A stretch of 64,000 nt of DNA, taken from Aradus depressus (taxonomy: Eukaryota; Arthropoda; Insecta; Hemiptera; Aradidae). Below, piece by piece: positions 21,407-31,690 of this stretch (the stretch's first letter is position 1; every line of letters starts with the position of its first letter). The stretch is from positions 21,801,460 through 21,865,459 of the forward strand of contig OY759223.1 in NCBI GenBank assembly GCA_963662175.1. Direction: 5' to 3'. Under the pieces are notes generated by a model. That model was given only the letters and a program-made list of their open reading frames with translations, searched no databases and had not been told where the DNA came from. Position numbers and translations under genes: made by a program.

Positions 21407-21707
21407 AGGTACTTGTCGCGATGGCGGGACTCGATGTCCGGTGGGAGTGGGGGCTGTGTGTCCCGTGGAGTCTGTTCCGAGATGGATCTGTCCCGGAGAC
21501 CTCCCGTTCGACGGCCTCCTCGTCCCAAGCCGCCCCCCCATTCGACCACCCCACATCATCATCATCATCATCATCATCCTCCTCACTTCTCGCTAGTGTT
21601 CGACCCTGCCGGTCGTCTCTGTTACTACTGGTCTATGGTCGTCTCCATTGCCTTTCTCTACAACTTTTGGGTTATCATCTACCGATTTGCCTTCCAAGAG
21701 ATCAATC
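21407..21707 (+). CDS. Cngl: CNG-like channel, exon with S1 segment
   Basis: Second exon seen. The acceptor TTTGTTTCAG ends at 21406 and the donor GTAAGT starts at 21708. It opens in phase 0 (RYLSRWRDSMSGG), matching exon 1, and leaves one base (C) of the next codon. The N-terminal tail is Arg/Pro-rich (SRRPPVRRPPRPKPPP), then a pure run of eight His codons (CAT x8, 21554-21577). FSLVFDPAGRLCYYWSMVV then leads into membrane segment S1 (SIAFLYNFWVIIYRFAF). The conserved tract entering S1 is characteristic of CNG channels. Out-of-frame ORFs over the same bases are shadows. Confidence 0.93.
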
Positions 21708-21794
21708 GTAAGTAATGGTTTTATTTCATATAACATATTTGAGTCATATTGAAGTTGACCTGGCACTTGCAGATTAACTTAGCGTTGCTTGTAT

Positions 21795-22345
21795 ATTGTG
21801 CAAATATACTCCATAACATACTCTATCTTGCAAATATACTCCACAACATATCCTATCCTGCAAATATACTCCATAACATACTCTATCTTGCAAATTTATT
21901 AACATACTCTATCTTGCAAATATACTCCACAACATATCCTATCCTGCAAATATACTCCATAACATACTCTATCTTGCAAATATATTCCACAACATATCCT
22001 ATCCTGCAAATATATTCCATAACATACTCTATCTTGCAAATATACTCCACAACATATCCTATCCTGCAAATATACTCCATATACCCTGTCTCGCAAATAT
22101 ACTCCATAACACCCTATCCTGCAAATATACTCCATATACCCTGTCTTGCAAATATACTCCAAAACTCACCCTGTCTTGCAAATATACTCCAAAACTCACC
22201 CTGTCTTGCAAATATACTCCAAAACTCACCCTATCCTGCAAATATTCTCTACAACATATCCTATCCTGCAAATATACTCCAAATCATATCGTTCCCTTCA
22301 AATATACTTTATAACTCAGCCGATCCTGTAAATATGCTCCATAAC
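21795..22345. repeat. 30-bp minisatellite in intron 2
   Basis: About 18 imperfect copies of a 30-bp unit (GCAAATATACTCCATAACAT plus ACTCTATCTT), starting 88 bp after exon 2. In the first half two unit types alternate (CATAACATACTCTATCTTG and CACAACATATCCTATCCTG), giving a 60-bp higher-order repeat; further right the units diverge. Because 30 is a multiple of 3, open frames run through it on both strands; these are not genes. Confidence 0.93.
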
Positions 22346-22436
22346 ACACCGTTAAGCGCTCACAAAATTCCAAACACATCGCGAAAATGGCAAAACTTTT
22401 GGACTGAAAACTTGTTCTCAAATTTTAGCGAATATC

Positions 22437-22700
22437 ATAGTTAGTTATTATGAATCGCGCCCGGGCTTTAACTACAAGGTCATATCGCCTACTACCATAG
22501 CGCTCTTTCATCACTCACAAATGAAGGCTATCTGTGGAAGTCCTAAACTTTGCCTACTTAGGTTTAGTCACCTAGGGTAGGGGTGTATCGTACAGGCTCG
22601 GGACCATTGCTTAACGTCCCATCCGAAGGACGGTGAGCTCACTGCTCATGGTTTTTTCACTATCTATATAAAAACCTAAGGGCCTCGGCTGGGTTTTAGA
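22437..22700 (-). mobile_element. SINE-A copy, degraded
   Basis: Minus-strand copy: CGCCCGGGCTTTAACTACAA at the 3' end, CCATCCGAAGGACGG in the middle, GGGCCTCGGCTGGGTTTTA at the B-box region, after which it is truncated. Confidence 0.85.
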
Positions 22701-24337
22701 AAAATATATAAATTCTTTCTTATTCTATGATATAAGAATGTAAAAATACTAAAGTCAAACTTGTAGAACTTTTCCCGGAAGAACAAAGTTTCTGTGCGGA
22801 ACTTAAGTCTTTACCCTCTGCCAGTCAAGTACGTCAGCCATCACTCCCTCACTAAAAGTCTCAAAGCGCTGAATGACGTATGAACTTCAATCTATTATAT
22901 TTGAATATTGATTTTATTTACAATAACTAAGATCAGAGGCCACTTGCAGCCCTTGGTGTTAGTAGTGTTGACTGATCATTGTGAGTGGGGAGAGGGGGGA
23001 TTTGTAGTATAGTTAATATATATACTGAGTGGTTTGTGCATCAAGGGACCTAAGCATCCGATACCTCATACCTTCCTTGTAAGCGTTGTGCTTCGTCTTC
23101 TTATCTTTGAGTGCCTAGGACGAAAGTGTGTTGAAATGACGGCGAAGTTTGGGTCAATGCCACAAAACTGGAGAATATCAGCGCTGGTGTATCAGTGTTG
23201 ACAGCAAGAAGAAATGCTGGTCGTGTGTGCGTATGGAGGGGAGATGGAACGAGCGTAACGCTAAACGTTATGGTTTTTTACTTTTTTATTTCCAAAGTAT
23301 AAGATTTTGGCAGATTTTCACGTTTAAATGTTCTCTGAATACGTTTTAACGATTTTCACGATATCTGCAATTATTTTGTGAGGGGGGGAGGGAGTGGGTC
23401 CTGTAGGGGGTGAAGGTAGGGCCGGGAGGTGTGGGGAGGCGGCCGCCATCTTGCACATTTGACCTTGCGCCAGCCTTCATTGCGCCATTATGACAGTTTC
23501 TTATTTTACTGTCTTCTTCACTTTTCATTGTTTACACTATGATCATGCATGCCAAAGCTGACATTTAACGAGACGGGTAGTCGCTGCACACAGTTGAATG
23601 TACTACAGTTTTACCAAATGCCGGTCGGTGGAGTCGGGGAGGGGAGAGTAGCACTTTCGTTGCCTACTTCCGTTTCGTGACGTTTTCACCAACTCACTGC
23701 CAGCCAAGCACTAGAGACCAAGGTAAGGAGCTAATGGAAGTCCTGTGACTTTCTTATACTAACCACTTTAGTAAAAATGGTGACAAGATGGCGGCCGCCT
23801 CCCCACACCCCCCTCCCGCTCAAATGTTCCGAACACTTTGACTATGAGAAGCAATATTATGTTTAGTGACAACAAACATGGTACGAATACAAGAGAAACC
23901 CCATTTATTTCTATAGAGGTGTATTGACAGGGCGGTCTGATCCAAACATTTTATTTAACTCAGGGCCTCAGGATAATGTTAGAACCTAAAAAAGACCAAT
24001 ACTGTTACGTTGAACATTAATTACCCTTCTAGGAAAACAATTTGTAGTCATAGATTAAAGTTTTAATACTAAATAAAATAAAATAAATAAATAATTTCGC
24101 CATTATAGGACTTTCTTATACCAACCACTTTTGTACAGATACTCTCAACCTTTCCTTCTCTCTAAATCATTTCATAATGGCGTTACTAGGTATATGAACT
24201 CGAGGGGTCTCGAGTTGAAGGGCTTTTGTGTTGAATTTATTTTATCTTTATTATTATTATAAATTTAATATTTTCTATTTGATTCGTATATATATTTTAT
24301 TATTTGCATATAGACCATTATTATTTTATTATATCGA
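22701..24337. other. Intronic sequence with one GC-rich inverted repeat
   Basis: No exon or ORF is convincing. A GC-rich island lies at about 23380-23820, where 23425-23452 and 23785-23818 are inverse copies (GGGGAGGCGGCCGCCATCTT). At 23745-23785 and 24103-24140 are single ends like the MITE at 50559 (TTATACCAACCACTTTTGTA). Confidence 0.5.
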
Positions 24338-24495
24338 TTTTTTTTACTCATTATTTTGTTCATATATGCTTTCGAAGTAGGTATATATTTTTTTTACTCA
24401 TTATTTTGTTCATATATGCTTTCGAAGTAGGTATATATTTTTTTTACTCATTATTTTGTTCATATATGCTTTCGAAGTAGGTATATATTTTTTAA
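24338..24495. repeat. 50-bp tandem repeat, 3 copies
   Basis: CATATATGCTTTCGAAGTAG occurs at 24361, 24411 and 24461, each followed by GTATATATTTTTTT and, except the last, ACTCATTATTTTGTT. Copies are essentially identical. Confidence 0.95.
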
Positions 24496-24541
24496 TTTTT
24501 TTTTTATATTTTTTCTTTATTTTATTTTTGTTTTATTGTTA

Positions 24542-24890
24542 TTAGGTTAGGTTTTATGACTCATGCCCGAGCTTTAACTACCTTCGTCATATCGCCTACT
24601 ATTAGAGCACTCTTTCGTCACTCTGGTGGACATGAGCCCAACCCTACTGTGGGAGTCATAAATTTTGCCTACCCTAAATTTTTTATTCAACTAGGGCAGG
24701 GTCTTTAACGAGTACCTGACATCGTACAGGCTAGAGAACATCGCTTAACGTCCCATCCGAAGGACGGCGTGCTTAAGTTTATTTTACCTCCCATGAAAAA
24801 AAAAAGCTAAGGGCCTCGGTCGGGTTTCGAACCCATGATCTTGAGCTCAGAAGGCAAGCACGCATACCATTGAGCAACCAGCGCCATCAA
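24542..24890 (-). mobile_element. SINE-A copy, near full length
   Basis: TTAGGTTAGGTTTTATGACT (3' tail, telomere-like) to AACCAGCGCCATC (5' head, A box mutated to GGTTGCTCAATGGTA). An A10 insertion interrupts the CTGGGAGG block. No clear TSD. Confidence 0.88.
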
Positions 24891-24949
24891 CCACTAAAGT
24901 CTTTATCAGCATGATATCATCTTGTAATTTTATTTTCTTAGTGATCCAG

Positions 24950-25300
24950 AACACTCTAAAGACGACACTTAGATATTTGATTTTCAGTCAAATGGACCGA
25001 AGAGAAGTGGGGGATTTGGGGGCGGCTTAACAGAAAAATTTAATAACTGCCGTTGTATTGAATGTATCGACACAAAATTTCATATGTAAATTCTTAACCT
25101 CAAAAGGACGACACTTATTAATTTTCAGCACAATCGGCAGAAGGGAAGGGGAGGACCAGAGGGGCTCTGAAGGCGAAAAGTTAATTGATTGAATCGTTCC
25201 CTGAAAGCGCTAGTGCGTAGGCAAAATTTAGGGCTCCTACAGTACACTCCATCAGAGTGAAGAAAATAGCTCTGGAGTTATGGTGTTCACAGAATTTTTT
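24950..25300. repeat. Module-repeat block with SINE-like end
   Basis: Two modules (CTGCCGTTGTATTGAATGTA and the preceding GTGATCCAGAACACTC). At 25218-25280 text like the SINE 3' part appears (GGCAAAATTTAGGGCTCCTA). Similar text recurs at 40190-40480, including the same SINE-like piece, so the mixture spread as a unit. Confidence 0.55.
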
Positions 25301-25711
25301 TTTTTTTTTTTTTTTGGAATCAGACGGAAAATATGAAATTCCCTTAAAAATTCCGCACTATTATTTCTTATAGCTATTGTAGTAAAATGACACTTCATTT
25401 TATTATTATTTCATCTTCATTAAAATGTTCTGTAACAATTCAAAATAAATAATTATTATTTTTAAAAAAAAAGGTATATGAAAGTAATATACTGGCGAGA
25501 ACTGTTTCCTTTCTTTTATTGTACCTGATTTAGAAAGTGACTTTCATATACCCAGTATCGCCAGTATGAAATTAATTTGGGGGGAGGGAGGGTGAGTGAC
25601 ATGTAATAAAGTTGTTGGTATAAAGAAGACTGTAATGGCCGCATCACTTTCTTCATTTTTTTTATCATTTTTAATAAAAAAAAAACTGCTGTGCTCAACA
25701 TTCTTTAACTG
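25301..25711. other. Non-coding; MITE fragment
   Basis: CGCCAGTATGAAATTAATTT at 25559 and AAGTTGTTGGTATAAAG at 25609 match the right half of the MITE at 50559-50722. A T22 run lies near 25289-25315. Nothing else is recognised. Confidence 0.4.
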
Positions 25712-25800
25712 GGAGGTAAAAACTTTGAGCACGTCTTCCTTCTGACGGGACGTTAAGGGGTGGTCTCGAGCCTATAAGAGGTACTCGTTAACCCTAGATG
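25712..25800 (+). mobile_element. SINE-A internal fragment
   Basis: CTGGGAGGTAAAAACTTTGA, GCACGTCTTCCTTCTGACGG and GGTACTCGTTAACCCTAG. Confidence 0.65.
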
Positions 25801-25962
25801 TGTAACCCTTAAAACTCAAGCTGATGAGAGTAAACCCCTGTAAAAATTATGACTACAATTAAAATTTAATTTTTTTAAAGGAAAAAATTGGTCAAAATGA
25901 GTAAAATGAATAATTATGAACATTTTTTAAACATAATTGTTTATTATTTAAGAATACAATAA

Positions 25963-26544
25963 GGCCAACCTCACATTAGGCAATTCCGAAGAGACGCGAC
26001 AGATACTCAAGTATCTTGAGGGTATCTTAGAAATCACTTCCTATGTTGAGTGGTCGGTTCAGTCTTTGCGTCACGTCTTAAAATGGCTGGTGAACACGTG
26101 TTCAATATAAAATTTGTGGGTGAAATTGAAAAACGCTCTGAAACAATGCCAATCAAGTGTAGAAATGATTCTTTCGTCATTCTGTAGAATGCTACGAACG
26201 AACTTAGAATCCGACTTTTCCAGCTCTTTAACAGCAACAAATAATCTGCAGTTAACATTCCTTTCGATGTAAGAATGGCGCCATAATCTTTGGATTTTCC
26301 TTTTTCTATAATAATAATAAGCAACAACGATATCTTCATCACTTGAAGAATTTTCACTTGACATGGTGGACAACTCAGCTTCTCGCCACGGCTAGATGCA
26401 GACTGAAGAGATCCTAGTCGCTGCACAGTTTCCTCAGTGTGAGGAAAAAAGTTTCCTATGGGTATCATACCCACAGGCAACTCAAATTGATGATATTTGA
26501 GTATCCGTCGCTTCTCTTCGGAATTGCCTAATGTCATATTGCCC
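25963..26544 (-). mobile_element. PIF/Harbinger derivative (582 bp)
   Basis: Imperfect TIRs: left GGCCAACCTCACATTAGGCA and reversed right GGGCAATATGACATTAGGCA, both continuing ATTCCGAAGAGA. Flanks TAA (25960-25962) and TCA (26545-26547) fit a mutated 3-bp TWA duplication. Inside is the start of a transposase on the minus strand. It is an internal-deletion derivative of an autonomous Harbinger. Confidence 0.8.
26071..26373 (-). pseudogene. Harbinger transposase N-terminal fragment
   Basis: Begins MSTMSSENSSSDEDIVVAYY, then a basic RKRKIQRLWRHSYIERN, and VAVKELEKSDSKFVRSI. The acidic start followed by a basic RRxWxHxxxxxR block is typical of HARBI1-like transposases, and the fragment at 45269 has the same plan. 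The DDE catalytic domain is absent. A longer overlapping minus-strand frame at 26034-26636 is a shadow. Confidence 0.7.
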
Positions 26545-26589
26545 TCAGGGTAACTTACATTTTCAAATAGTCTTTTTTTATGTATATAG

Positions 26590-28112
26590 TGTAATATAAA
26601 CAAGCCCGTTGCCAAGGCAACGGATTTATTAGCCACGATATATTTTTTTTATTAAACCGAATTTAGAAGACGAAATCAAAGTAAAAGAAGAAAGAAAATT
26701 AAGAAAGAAGAAAAGAAAATGGAAATCTGAAGAACAAAACAAGTTTAAGAAGAAAGGAGGAATAACTTCAAAAGGAAGAAAAGGTGGCTGAAGGCCTAAC
26801 CTTACAGTTATCAACCAACATTTTCTACATAAATTACCAAACCAACCAACTTCAAAATGAAACTAAATTTTCAGAAGGGATTAATTTAGCACCCAGAAAC
26901 AAAATGAAACAGCTAAAAGAAGAAGGAATGAAGAAAATTTCAGGAAGTTATAAGCAAAATTAAGAAAAGGTCAATAATTAAAAAACGAGTCGGTAGAAAG
27001 TTGTGAAAATTTAAAGGAAAAGACAGTTAATTATTAAGAAAAGATTAAAGAAGAAAAATAAGAGAAAAACTGCCCACATCAAAAAGAAAAGCCAGTAGTA
27101 AATTTTGAAGAAACGGTCAGTTCTAAAATACATCGAATCAACTAGGCCGGATCCCATCTGTAATAATACAAGTGATCCGAAAGTGTATACCACAAACTTT
27201 AAACACTGTTTTCGGGAAATGAAGAAGCCAAAATTAAAAACAAAAGTTACAGAAAATTAAGATGACAATTTAGAAAAAATAAGAAACGGAAGAAAGGAGA
27301 GAAAACACCAAAAAATATTAATATTTAGAAGTAAAACAAGAGACAACAAAAAAAAAAAACTCGAATTTGCTACCCATAATTCCGTGCGGAGGCAGTTTAG
27401 TCAGTCTATGTTGAGTTCTGGTAGAGGTGAGACCTGTGAGAGACTAGTCTCTGTTTTTTTGTTTGAAATGAGTGAAAAGTAGTGAGTAAACAATTAAAAG
27501 TGAGTAAAAGTGACTAATGAAGAGTTAAGATGAGGTGGAGAGAGCCTGGACTCCGATTTCTTTTGTAAAATATAATTAATTAGAATTATCTGTTTCAAGT
27601 GTGACGTCACCAAGGTATGATCCATTTTTTTGTACATATAATTCCTAAGATGGCCATTTTTAATTCCAAAATTCATAATAGTTTTATTAAAGTTATATTG
27701 TTTGTAAATATGTTTTAATTTTCTTTTAACTCCCCATATCTCTCTCAATGAAATTCAAATCTCAAAACTCATAGGCCTTGCGAATCAACACCTTTGAGAT
27801 AAGCGCCAATCGTTATCGGGACATAATATTTAATAGTCTTAATTTTCAGAATCACACCGGGAGACTTTTGGATTTTTGGATTGGTGCAAGTAACGTAGTT
27901 TGAAAATTTTACAGAGTTATTTATAACATATGTTTTTTCATTTTTTTAAGAGCTTCACTCAACCATATAGTAGATTATTTTATTTTTGAAATTATAGATT
28001 TAATTAACTTAAAATTTTTTTTATTATTCAAAATTTTATTCATTTTTTTAAAATTTATTGTGAAAGGCAACAAGTAAATATATTCAATAACAGTCAAACA
28101 ACAAACCTTTCA
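26590..28112 (+). repeat. 5' LTR (1523 bp)
   Basis: Direct repeat of 31691-33192. Few differences: a 1-bp indel near 26661, T/A at about 27162, a 6-bp indel near 27755, A/G at about 27835, and an indel-rich last 50 bases. Purine-rich throughout. Chance ORFs in it are duplicated in the 3' LTR. Confidence 0.92.
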
Positions 28113-28115
28113 TTA

Positions 28116-28133
28116 TGGCATCTCCTTGTGAGG
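28116..28133 (+). promoter_or_regulatory. Candidate primer-binding site
   Basis: TGGCATCTCCTTGTGAGG starts 3 bases after the LTR end. A TGG start complementary to a tRNA CCA end at this place is standard for LTR elements. The primer tRNA is not identified. Confidence 0.6.
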
Positions 28134-28415
28134 ATAATTTCTTGTTTTTTTTATTTTTGCATTCTTTGACCAATAAATAACTCGCATAGAATCACCGAAA
28201 CATTTTTTTTTTATATAGAGTAAATAAGCCAAAAGTTGCATTATAAGTAAAATCAGAAAAACAAGGCCATGAGGAGATTTGAGTTCCGTTTGGAGAGAGG
28301 GGAATATACCACATGAATTTTTGTTTATATACATATAAAAATATTGAACCAACATTTTTTACATTCATATTGAAAATTTTTTTTTGAATTCGAGATATTA
28401 AAGTAATTATTTAAG

Positions 28416-29273
28416 ATGAAGCTCACTAAAGAGCAATCAGACAAGATGGATAGATTCATGGAATTAATGACCCAGCAATTAGCAAATCTCAATCAGAAGA
28501 TGGACGAACAAAAAACAGACATGAACACAAAATTAGGAAACATAGAGACAAATTTAAGTAGGATGATTGACGAAAATAGAAAATACATAGAAAATATGGG
28601 GGAAAATTTAAGTAGGAGCATAGGCAATTCCGAAAGGAATCTGAATGTAATCGAAAGATGTAATAATAGTATAGAGAATATAGAAGATCAAAATAATGTA
28701 GAAAATATTGAAAATAAGAGCAAAGAGAGAAAGGTTCAAACTTTAGAAATAGAAAAAGGAACAAACTTAGAAATTTTAGTTGAGGAAGTCAAAATAGTTT
28801 CGGAAGTTAGTTATAGAAATAGATTAGAAAATAAAGGTACAGGTTTAGTAGTGAAAAATAAGTTTCAAAGTAAGAAAATTTTGGTCAGAAAATGTCTTTC
28901 CAAGGGAGAAATCAAAATGAAGTATCATTTAGAGCAAATTAATGTAGAAGTAAGAAAAAATGAGAGTGTGGATGTTTTGCTGTATGGATGGAGAGTGGAC
29001 TTGACAGAAATATTATATAGGACAGCTGACAGGTTCGAGAACATTTTTAGAGCAAAATACAGACAAACCGAACAGATAACTTTTAAAATAAGGGGAAATG
29101 AAAAAAATGACGCAAAACTGACAGACAGACTACGCAAAATTTTATTTAGTGTGGGGGGGAAGATATTTGAAGACATTATACGGCGCGGCATTAAGAAGAA
29201 AGCAGGGGCTCTTCTTAGGCTCTGTAATTATTTAATTGCATCAGCCGAACTTACAGTAAGTAACTATTTTTGA
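28416..29273 (+). CDS. Gag-like coiled-coil ORF of the LTR element
   Basis: 285 residues, very Lys/Glu/Asn-rich. Residues 1-95 form a predicted coiled coil (MKLTKEQSDKMDRFMELMTQ, LANLNQKMDEQ). Residues 165-285 are basic, with FENIFRAKYRQTEQITFK and LRKILFSVGGKIFEDIIR. There is no CCHC knuckle and no similarity I can name. Position after the PBS suggests a gag or gag remnant ending early at a TGA. It is the only ORF of size in the element. It could instead be an accessory protein used with a partner element's pol. Confidence 0.6.
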   Translation: MKLTKEQSDKMDRFMELMTQQLANLNQKMDEQKTDMNTKLGNIETNLSRMIDENRKYIENMGENLSRSIGNSERNLNVIERCNNSIENIEDQNNVENIENKSKERKVQTLEIEKGTNLEILVEEVKIVSEVSYRNRLENKGTGLVVKNKFQSKKILVRKCLSKGEIKMKYHLEQINVEVRKNESVDVLLYGWRVDLTEILYRTADRFENIFRAKYRQTEQITFKIRGNEKNDAKLTDRLRKILFSVGGKIFEDIIRRGIKKKAGALLRLCNYLIASAELTVSNYF

Positions 29274-31667
29274 AACTCGAATGAGTTATTGACAATCACA
29301 GACAGACAAAGTAAGAAAAACACTGACAAAACTAAGGATAAATGAAAAGAGTAAATGAATATATATATATTGAGTTGAATGAAATTTATTATTAGTTATA
29401 ATTACTTTTGTTGTTTATTGTAATGGTTGTGTTGATATTGAAGGTGTTGAGATATCTGGGAAATGTTGTTGCTTGGTAAATTGCCTAATTGTTATGTTTA
29501 CGTGTATTCTGTTGTTGTGATGAATGCTAGTTCGTTCAGTAGTGTTGAATCGATCCGGTTGGATCGATAGGAAGATCGAACTGGAGCATGAAGTAGACAA
29601 CCCAGTTAAGGGAATTGAAACCGGATCCATCTGAAGGATCCCTAGTTAATATAGATAAGATTTTTTTTAAATTAGATTTCTTTTTGATTTGAGATTATTA
29701 GTAATTAACCGAGAATGAAAGAAGTAGGAATAAATGAAGTATATTAGTTTTTTTTTTAGTAGTAAATAAGCAGGCGGAGACTAATTGATCCCCTGCAATA
29801 AGCAAGCGGAGACAATTAGGTCTCTTGCAGGATTTGGCGTCTGCACTTGCCCAGCCTAGAAACAGCAGACGGGAACCTGCCTGGAATTCCTGGAGCTTAA
29901 CGCGCTCCCTGTAAGTCGAGTTAGAGGACGGGTTCCGGACGGAGTTGGTCACTTTGGGTCGAAGAGAAAGAGTGCAGATTGCCTCATCTCTTCGGCGCTG
30001 GGTGCCAGCATCTGTGAGGAATCGTCCATCTGGGGGCCAGAGAAGGATTTTTAGCTGATCCTATGGGAATCGAACCTAGCCATCTCAGAAACATTTAGAC
30101 AAAGCTAATACACATAAAACATACATTATTACGGGGATTTATGATTTATTTGATACATTTATGTTACACCGTACGGACAACACAACATTAAGAAACGAAA
30201 TCATTTTACATTACTCAACTTACACAATACACAGGAGGGGATTTTGTATTATTTTGCATTTTTTTTTTATGATTTTAATTGTATATAGTGTATATACGTT
30301 AATTTAGGTTTAGAGGAATGTATGCTAGTATAAAAGGATTAAGAGTGGATGATCGCGATAGTATGTAGGAATTTGTTTACTTTAAAATAATCATATTATA
30401 AAATTTTTTTTGTGTTTTGAACTAAATATGTAACAATTGAATTAGGATTTAATGAAAAATGTAAGACCGTAGGAAAAGAAAGATAGGTGGATATGATGGC
30501 AAGATAATATATACGGAGTCGACGATTTTTTTTTAAGGGTAGAGAATGAAAAGATGATGATTATTCGCGGGAAGAATTAAGAATTTTATAAATAGTTTCA
30601 TTTAGATATGTTTTGTTTGAGATAAAAGGGGATATAATATAATTAATAATAAAAATAATTAGAATACATGGGGATAATTTTTTCTTTGAGACTTACAAGA
30701 CGTTACTGAAAACTTAGATATTGAGGAAGTTATTTGGAAGTTAGAGCTATTAGAGAATAGATAGCTAGATATTTATATTTTTTGTGAGATAGCCTACCCA
30801 AGGAAGGGAGGATCCACATTTTCTGCGACGATATATGAGAATAATAATCTACGATGATATAAGAAGTTTATAGGGATTTTTTTTTGAGATTAAGAAGTTG
30901 AAGTTTTTTTTTTTTGAGCTATAGGAGGAGTTAGGGAATGGGCGAAGGCCTAGGTAACGTCGAAATAATGGGATAAGGAATATTTATACTTTGTAGGGGG
31001 GAATTTTGGAACTTGAGAAGTTGACATAGGAAGTTGAATTTTATTTGAACCAAAGATATGTGAAGAAATATTTAGAAAATGATGATGAGGAATGAGGAAC
31101 TGAATTTAGAAAAGCAACCCAATTATTATTTTTTATTTATGATTTGAAGTAGAATATAAATTTTTTTTTTGAGATTAAGATAGAAAGAAGGATGGAAAGT
31201 AAGAAAAGATATTAAGTGGTGAAGCGGCAATATTATAATTAAATATAAATTTTGTTTGTTTTGGTACATATGTCCAAAGGATATTAATTACAGTAAAATG
31301 TGCAGTTAGGTAATAATATGTTCAATATTTTTTTATATATGAAATTTAAAAGACAATTTTATTTGTCTTCCGCTCGTCCAAATTGTAAAGGACTGAGCTC
31401 AGTTTATAATTAGTGTGTAAAGAATTTTTTTTTTTGTTTAATGTAAATTTGTTGTAAATGACAGTGGGGAATGAAGTGAAGTGACAGGTGCGAGATGAAT
31501 TTTTGTTGAGGTGGTTTGTGAGCGTAGAGACACCCAAAAGTGCCGGTTCACGACGACCAATTGGAGGACGACAGGAGTGGATGAAGGCGAAAAAAGGACC
31601 AGGATAAAACAGATGAAGAGGGAACCTTTGGAACAAAAATTGTGATTCTAGAAACACAATTTTCGTT
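29274..31667 (+). other. LTR-element internal region without coding domains
   Basis: AT-rich with many stop codons in all frames. 29770-30080 is less AT-rich and has near-repeats (AAGCAGGCGGAGACTAATTG and AAGCAAGCGGAGACAATTAG). No pol motif seen. Confidence 0.6.
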
Positions 31668-31690
31668 CCAGAAAAAATAGGAGAAGGCAA
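31668..31690 (+). promoter_or_regulatory. Candidate polypurine tract
   Basis: The purine-rich stretch AAAAAATAGGAGAAGGCAA lies immediately before the 3' LTR. Confidence 0.45.

Noticed and set aside
21749..22444. 231-codon open frame after exon 2
   Set aside because: It is the 30-bp minisatellite read in frame; the opposite strand is open as well.
26034..26636. 200-codon minus-strand frame
   Set aside because: Runs across both TIRs of the Harbinger derivative; the frame with transposase similarity is the overlapping 26071-26373 one.
27011..27748. Minus-strand frames repeated at 32111-32848
   Set aside because: Chance frames within the two LTR copies.
31346..31690. 114-codon minus-strand frame next to the 3' LTR
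   Set aside because: No known domain, opposite to the element's strand, and ends exactly at the LTR edge.
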